Below, piece by piece: positions 59,806-64,000 of a stretch of DNA of 64,000 nt. The position numbers were made by a program, and so were the translations under genes. Source of the DNA: Stygiobacter sp. (GTDB lineage Bacteria; Pseudomonadota; Alphaproteobacteria; Rhodospirillales; Magnetospirillaceae). How positions within the stretch are numbered: position 1 is the stretch's first letter; each line of letters opens with the position of its first letter. The notes beneath the pieces are model-generated. The model was not told where the DNA came from. It made no database searches and worked only from the letters and a program-made list of their open reading frames with translations. Location: contig VBWB01000020.1 in the NCBI GenBank assembly GCA_006218045.1, positions 42,688 through 106,687 on the forward strand, given 5' to 3'.

Positions 59806-60428
59806 GCCGCGACGGGCTGCGGGCGCGTCTGGCTGCCGGTTTCAATCCGGCGGGGCGTGGCGATGCCATGCTGGAACGTCTGATCGACGGCGACGACGTG
59901 CCCGGGCGCGCCGCCCTGGCGGAAGGGCCGCTGACCCCCGCCGCCGTGCTGGTGCCGCTGGTCGAACACGCCGAGGGCATGACCGTGCTGCTGACCCAGC
60001 GCACGGCGCATCTGGCCCATCATCCCGGCCAGATCAGCTTTCCCGGCGGGCGGCTGGAAGCGGATGACGACGGCGACCCGGTCATCGCCGCCTTGCGCGA
60101 AACCGAGGAAGAGATCGGTCTGCCCCGCGACCGCGTCACCATCCTGGGCCGGCTTGACGATTACATCACCGGAACCGGTTTCATCGTCACTCCGGTGGTC
60201 GGCATCATCGTGCCGCCGGTGGAAACCAATGCCGACCCCTTCGAGGTGGCCGAGGTGTTCGAGGTGCCGCTGAATTTTCTGCTGGACCCGGAAAACCACA
60301 AGCTGCACCGCCGGGTGATCGAGGGGCGCCACCGTCCGTTCTGGTCGATGACCTGGGATGAACGGGTGATCTGGGGCGCCACCGCCGGCATTTTGGTCAA
60401 TCTGTCGGAAGTCCTGGGGGCATCATGA
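59802..60428 (+). CDS. Nudix hydrolase, probable CoA pyrophosphatase
   Basis: 208 residues, start overlapping the DUF1285 stop (ATGA). The motif LLTQRTAHLAHHPGQISFPGG directly before the Nudix box is the UPF0035/CoA-pyrophosphatase signature; the Nudix box continues with AALRETEEEIGL. The protein should cleave CoA or acyl-CoA to 3',5'-ADP and phosphopantetheine-type products in the cytosol (NudL-like). The following CCA-adding gene again overlaps by 4 bases. Confidence 0.92.
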   Translation: MSRDGLRARLAAGFNPAGRGDAMLERLIDGDDVPGRAALAEGPLTPAAVLVPLVEHAEGMTVLLTQRTAHLAHHPGQISFPGGRLEADDDGDPVIAALRETEEEIGLPRDRVTILGRLDDYITGTGFIVTPVVGIIVPPVETNADPFEVAEVFEVPLNFLLDPENHKLHRRVIEGRHRPFWSMTWDERVIWGATAGILVNLSEVLGAS

Positions 60429-61738
60429 GGGCGCCCAATGACGGCAGCGAACCCATCGGCCAGTTGTCGCCGCAGGCCTGGATGCAGGCGGCGGAAACCC
60501 AGGCGGTGATCCAGGCGCTCACCGCCGATGGGGCCGAGGTGCGCTTCGTCGGCGGCTGCGTGCGCGATTCGGTGCTGAAGCGGGCGATCAAGGATATCGA
60601 CATCGCCACCCACGATCCGCCTGATCGGGTGATGGCGCTGTTGGAGCGCGCCCATATCCGCGTCATCCCCACCGGTCTGGCCCATGGCACGGTGACGGCG
60701 GTGGTGGGCAAGGCCCATTACGAAATCACCACCTTGCGCGAAGACGTGGAAAATTTCGGCCGCCACGCCCGTGTCAGCTTCACCGATGACTGGACCGCCG
60801 ACGCGGCGCGGCGTGATTTCACCATGAACGCCATGTTCGCCGACCCCCGGGGCCGCATCTACGATCCCTTCGGCGGTCTGGCCGATCTGGGCGCGGGCCA
60901 TGTGCGCTTTGTCGGCGATCCCTTCCGCCGCATCGAGGAAGACCTGCTGCGGCTGCTGCGCTTTTTCCGCTTTTTCGCCCATTATGGCCGCACCTCCCTG
61001 GATTCCCGGGCCATGGCCGCCTGCCGCAAGCTGGCGCCGCGTCTGGTGGAATTATCGGGCGAACGGGTGGCGGGGGAGTTGATCCGGCTATTGCAGGCGC
61101 CCGACCCGGCCCTGGTGCTGCTGGTGATGAAGACCACCGGCATCCTGGCCCATGTGCTGCCGGAAGCGGTGGAGATCAGCCGGTTGAAGGTGCTGAGCTG
61201 GCTGGAAAGCCGGGCCATGGTGCGCGAGACCATCCACCCCGACCCGTTGCGGCGGCTGGGCGCCATGCTGTCCGCCGATGCCGCCGGAATCGCGGCCATG
61301 GGCGAACGGCTGAAGCTGTCGGCGGCGCAGACCGGGCGCATCCTCTCCATCGTCTGTCCCCAGGTGGACGTCCGCATGGACATGGATCGCCGCGCCGCCC
61401 GCCGGGCCTTGCGCCGGGTGGGCGCCGACACCTTCCGCGATCTGGTGCTGGTGGCCTGGGCCGATCATCGCTCACGCTCGGGCCTGCTGGATTCGCGCGA
61501 AAGCCGGATGTGGCAGGATCTGCTGGATCAGGCCGATCACTGGCAGCCGGTGGAACTGCCGGTGCGCGGTGCCGATTGTCTGGAATTGGGGGTGCCGCGC
61601 GGCCCGGCCATCGGTCAGGCCCTGGCCCAGGTCGAGGCGTGGTGGGAAGAGGCCGATTACGCCCCCGACCGCGCCGCCTGCCTGGAGCGGCTGCGACGGA
61701 TCATCAAGGAGGGGGGCGCCGAAGCGCCCCCGACATGA
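60425..61738 (+). CDS. cca: CCA tRNA nucleotidyltransferase / poly(A) polymerase family
   Basis: 437 residues. The class II nucleotidyltransferase head has VGGCVRDSVL (about residues 42-51), the metal-binding DIDIAT (about 58-63), ARRDFTMNAMF (about 135-145) and EEDLLRLLRFFRF (about 176-188). A helical neck and body follow. Family members add CCA to tRNA 3' ends; the alphaproteobacterial enzymes of this shape are usually CCA-adding rather than poly(A) polymerases. Its stop TGA touches the stop of the convergent maoC-like gene (TGATCA), so no terminator separates them. Confidence 0.92.
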   Translation: MRAPNDGSEPIGQLSPQAWMQAAETQAVIQALTADGAEVRFVGGCVRDSVLKRAIKDIDIATHDPPDRVMALLERAHIRVIPTGLAHGTVTAVVGKAHYEITTLREDVENFGRHARVSFTDDWTADAARRDFTMNAMFADPRGRIYDPFGGLADLGAGHVRFVGDPFRRIEEDLLRLLRFFRFFAHYGRTSLDSRAMAACRKLAPRLVELSGERVAGELIRLLQAPDPALVLLVMKTTGILAHVLPEAVEISRLKVLSWLESRAMVRETIHPDPLRRLGAMLSADAAGIAAMGERLKLSAAQTGRILSIVCPQVDVRMDMDRRAARRALRRVGADTFRDLVLVAWADHRSRSGLLDSRESRMWQDLLDQADHWQPVELPVRGADCLELGVPRGPAIGQALAQVEAWWEEADYAPDRAACLERLRRIIKEGGAEAPPT

Positions 61739-62173
61739 TCAATCCTTGGACGGCACCATCAAGGTGGCTTCGCCGTCCAGCACGATCTTGCCGGCCACCG
61801 TGCAGGTGGTCTTGAAGGTGGCGAATTTCTTTTCCGGCACCAAGGTGGTCACTTCGACGCGGGCGGTGACGGTGTCACCGATACGCACCGGCGCCTTGAA
61901 CTTCAGCAACTGCGACACGTAGATGCAGCCCGGGCCGGGCAGCTTCATGCCGAACACGGTGGAGACGAAGGCCGCCGACAGCATGCCATGGGCGATGCGA
62001 CCCTTGAACATGGTCTGGCTGGCGAATTCCTCGTTCACGTGCACCGGGTTGAAATCGCCCGACACCCCGGCGAAAGCGGCGATGTCCGCCTCGGTGACGG
62101 TCTTGGCGAAGATGGCCGACTGGCCGACGCTCAATTCCTCGAAATAATAGCCGTGCAGGGATTCGCCGCTCAT
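61739..62173 (-). CDS. MaoC-type hydratase ((R)-specific enoyl-CoA hydratase-like)
   Basis: 144 residues from the ATG at 62173. An ATG at 62179 adds two residues but sits directly on the AGGAG (0 spacing), so the second start is better. The hydratase-2 motif is intact: VSGDFNPVHVNEEFA (about residues 38-52) with the catalytic Asp and His, and RIAHGML. It is a single hot-dog domain that probably hydrates trans-enoyl-CoA to (R)-3-hydroxyacyl-CoA, which can feed polyhydroxyalkanoate synthesis (PhaJ-like). The substrate is inferred. Confidence 0.9.
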   Translation of the reverse strand: MSGESLHGYYFEELSVGQSAIFAKTVTEADIAAFAGVSGDFNPVHVNEEFASQTMFKGRIAHGMLSAAFVSTVFGMKLPGPGCIYVSQLLKFKAPVRIGDTVTARVEVTTLVPEKKFATFKTTCTVAGKIVLDGEATLMVPSKD

Positions 62174-62249
62174 GGTCATCTCCTAGGGGGTCATTGTGCG
62201 GCGCAGTGTAATCCCCCGGCGGCAGGCTGACAATGCGCGGATCGGGGCG

Positions 62250-62339
62250 GAATGGTTACAATTTATGACAAAATTGGCACTTCATATGCATATATATCTT
62301 TGATATAGAGTGGCTATAAACTTTGGTGGTGGGGATCCC
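62250..62339 (+). promoter_or_regulatory. AT-rich promoter region of the chemoreceptor gene
   Basis: The 90 bases before the ATG at 62340 are strikingly AT-rich, with TTGGCA (62274-62279) and TATCTT/TATATA candidates at 62291-62300 (spacing 11-15) and TATAAA at 62315-62320. No single -35/-10 pair is convincing. GTGGGGA precedes the start. Confidence 0.3.
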
Positions 62340-64000
62340 ATGAGCATCCGTGCGATCATCAATGCCTTGCTGGGCGCATTGGCGATGGTGGCGATTTTGG
62401 CGGTGACCTTCATCGCCGCCGAATCCGTGCATCAATGGCGGAGTGCCGAACGGGCAGCCCTGCAGGGCCGCTTGTCCGAACAATTGCTGAGCGCCGCCGG
62501 CCATTGGGCGGCGGAACGCGGCCTGACCGCCGGGGCCTTGGGTGGCGCCCAAGCGGTGGCGGCGGACCAGCGCAAGGCCATGGACGACCGCCGCCGGGCT
62601 GGCGACGCCGCCATGACCGAGGCCTTGGCCGCCATGGGCCAACTGGATTTCGCCGCCCGCGCCGATTTGACGACCCAGTTGAATGACCGCCGGCAACGTC
62701 TGGACGATTTGCGCCGCAAGGTCGATGCCGCCTTGGCCCTGGAGGCCGGCGGGCGCGATGGGGCGGTGATCCGGGCATGGTTTCCCACCGCTTCGGCGGT
62801 GATCGAAACCGGCCTGATGCTGCGTCTGGGCCTGATCCAGGCCAATGCCCAGACGCCGCTTGCCGCCATGACCGAGGATTTGCGCTCGCAACTGGCGGTG
62901 ATGGGGGAATATGCCGGGCGCGAGCGCGGCTATGCCAACGGCCTGATCGCCGCCGGGCGTCCCCTGACCGGGGCGGATATGGCGGTGCTGGGGGAATTCC
63001 GCGGCCGGGTGCTGGGGGCATGGGAATTCGCCCGCATCCTGGCGCGGCAGGAAAACATGCGCGACGCCATGGGCGCCGCCGCCGCCGAGATCGAGGCCCG
63101 CTATTTCGGTGATTTCGAGAGGTTGCGCGCCGCGGTCTATGCCGCCGGACAGGCCGGACAATCTTATCCGGTGGGGGCCGGCGACTGGTTCGCCGCCGCC
63201 AGCACCGCCATGACCACCATCGCCAAGGCCCAGGCCGCCGCCGCCCAACTGGCGGCCGGCGTCACCGCCAGCCAGCAGGCGCAAGCCTCGCGCACCTTGA
63301 TCCTGTCGGTCGGCGCCGCCGTGTTCGCCCTGATTTTGTGCCTGATCGGCCTGGTGGTGACCCAGCGCCGGGTGATCGCACCGGTGCGCGGCATGGAAGG
63401 CACCATGACCCGGCTGTCGGGGGGCGATCTCGCCGCGCCGGTCCTGGGCGCCGACCGTCGTGACGAAATCGGCGCCATGGCCCGCGCTTTGACGGTGTTC
63501 CGCGATTCCATGCGTGAAGCCCAGGCCTTGCGCGGCGAGCAGGAACAGGCGCAGCAAAGGCTGGCCCGGGAACGCCGTCAGGCGCTGCTCGACATGGCCG
63601 ACACCCTGGAGGGCAATGTCCAGGGTATCGTCGGCGAGGTGGTGAGCGCGGCGACCCAGTTGAACAGCCATTCCCTCAGCCTGTCGGCCTTGGCCCGTCA
63701 GGCGCAGGAACAGACGCGGGCGGCGGCGGGGGCGTCGGAAGCGGCCTCGGGCAGCGTGCAGACGGTCGCCTCGGCGGCCGAGGAATTGTCGGCCTCCATC
63801 GCCGAGATCACCCGTCAGGTCGCCGATTCCGCCGGATTCTCGCAAGCGGCGGTGGCCGAACTGGCCCACACCAATGCCAGCATGGAAAGCCTGCTGGAGG
63901 CGGTGGGCCGAGTCGGTGAAGTAACCAGCCTGATCAGCCAGATCGCCAGCCAGACCAACCTGTTGGCGCTGAACGCCACCATCGAGGCGGCCCGCGCCGG
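62340..64000 (+). CDS. Methyl-accepting chemotaxis protein (3' end outside window)
   Basis: At least 553 residues; the frame is open to the window end. TM1 (about residues 5-27) is followed by a helical periplasmic domain of about 300 residues that contains AERGLTAGALGG and later RERGYANGLIAA, resembling nitrate/nitrite-sensing (NIT) domain helices. TM2 (about 325-345), a HAMP domain (RVIAPVRGMEGTMTRLSGGDL...RDEIGAMARAL) and the methyl-accepting domain, reaching ASQTNLLALNATIEAARA, follow. It signals to CheA/CheW to steer movement. A NIT-type ligand is an inference. Confidence 0.92.
   Translation, partial: MSIRAIINALLGALAMVAILAVTFIAAESVHQWRSAERAALQGRLSEQLLSAAGHWAAERGLTAGALGGAQAVAADQRKAMDDRRRAGDAAMTEALAAMGQLDFAARADLTTQLNDRRQRLDDLRRKVDAALALEAGGRDGAVIRAWFPTASAVIETGLMLRLGLIQANAQTPLAAMTEDLRSQLAVMGEYAGRERGYANGLIAAGRPLTGADMAVLGEFRGRVLGAWEFARILARQENMRDAMGAAAAEIEARYFGDFERLRAAVYAAGQAGQSYPVGAGDWFAAASTAMTTIAKAQAAAAQLAAGVTASQQAQASRTLILSVGAAVFALILCLIGLVVTQRRVIAPVRGMEGTMTRLSGGDLAAPVLGADRRDEIGAMARALTVFRDSMREAQALRGEQEQAQQRLARERRQALLDMADTLEGNVQGIVGEVVSAATQLNSHSLSLSALARQAQEQTRAAAGASEAASGSVQTVASAAEELSASIAEITRQVADSAGFSQAAVAELAHTNASMESLLEAVGRVGEVTSLISQIASQTNLLALNATIEAARA

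Overview
The window reads as chromosome of a GC-rich alphaproteobacterium of the Rhodospirillales/Magnetospirillum type. This rests on the F0-only ATP synthase cluster (atpI-atpB-atpE-atpF'-atpF, separate from the F1 genes), DciA, the gene families present and the codon use; no 16S or other marker gene is present, so the genus is inferred. Gene density is high, with many ATGA/GTGA overlaps. I found no rRNA, tRNA, CRISPR array, integrase, transposase or complete insertion sequence.

Region 1 (1-16.2 kb) is a type I secretion locus. It has two adjacent ABC-exporter genes (the first cut by the window edge), a HlyD-type adaptor, and an 11-kb gene for an acidic repeat protein of about 3650 residues, presumably the secreted substrate. 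Region 2 (16.2-34.2 kb) is housekeeping: prfC, mutY, dciA, a DsbA-like thioredoxin, smc, the F0 ATP synthase operon, kup, a sirtuin, a low-molecular-weight phosphatase, a fructosamine-kinase-like gene, a CBS protein, a DUF2934 protein and a small soluble chemoreceptor-like protein. Its intergenic regions hold several unexplained palindromic or structured elements and one sRNA-like transcription unit.

Region 3 (34.2-48.8 kb) is a phage-derived block with T7-like (podovirus) gene order: capsid, small head protein, tail tubular A and B, tail fibre, small protein, two further paralogous fibres, a very large fibre/lectin protein, a putative small terminase, large terminase, a spanin/holin-like protein, a SleB-type endolysin and a 3-TM holin. 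Portal, scaffold, internal-core, replication, RNA polymerase and integration genes are absent. Four intrinsic terminators cut the block into separate units, and two MITE-like inverted-repeat elements sit between its genes.

Region 4 (48.8-64 kb) is chromosomal again: a TPR/glycosyltransferase-like protein, a small possible ABM-fold protein, a bactofilin overlapping an M23 peptidase gene, a MoxR-DUF58-BatA/DUF4159-membrane protein operon, then DUF1285, a CoA-type Nudix hydrolase, a CCA-adding enzyme, a MaoC-type hydratase and a chemoreceptor cut by the window end.

The best candidates for something new are the portal-less T7-like virion module with its copied terminator leaders, the secretion locus with two non-canonical ABC subunits and a giant RTX-less substrate, and the structured intergenic RNAs near 32.2 and 33.4 kb. 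All family calls are from reading motifs by eye; no database search was run.
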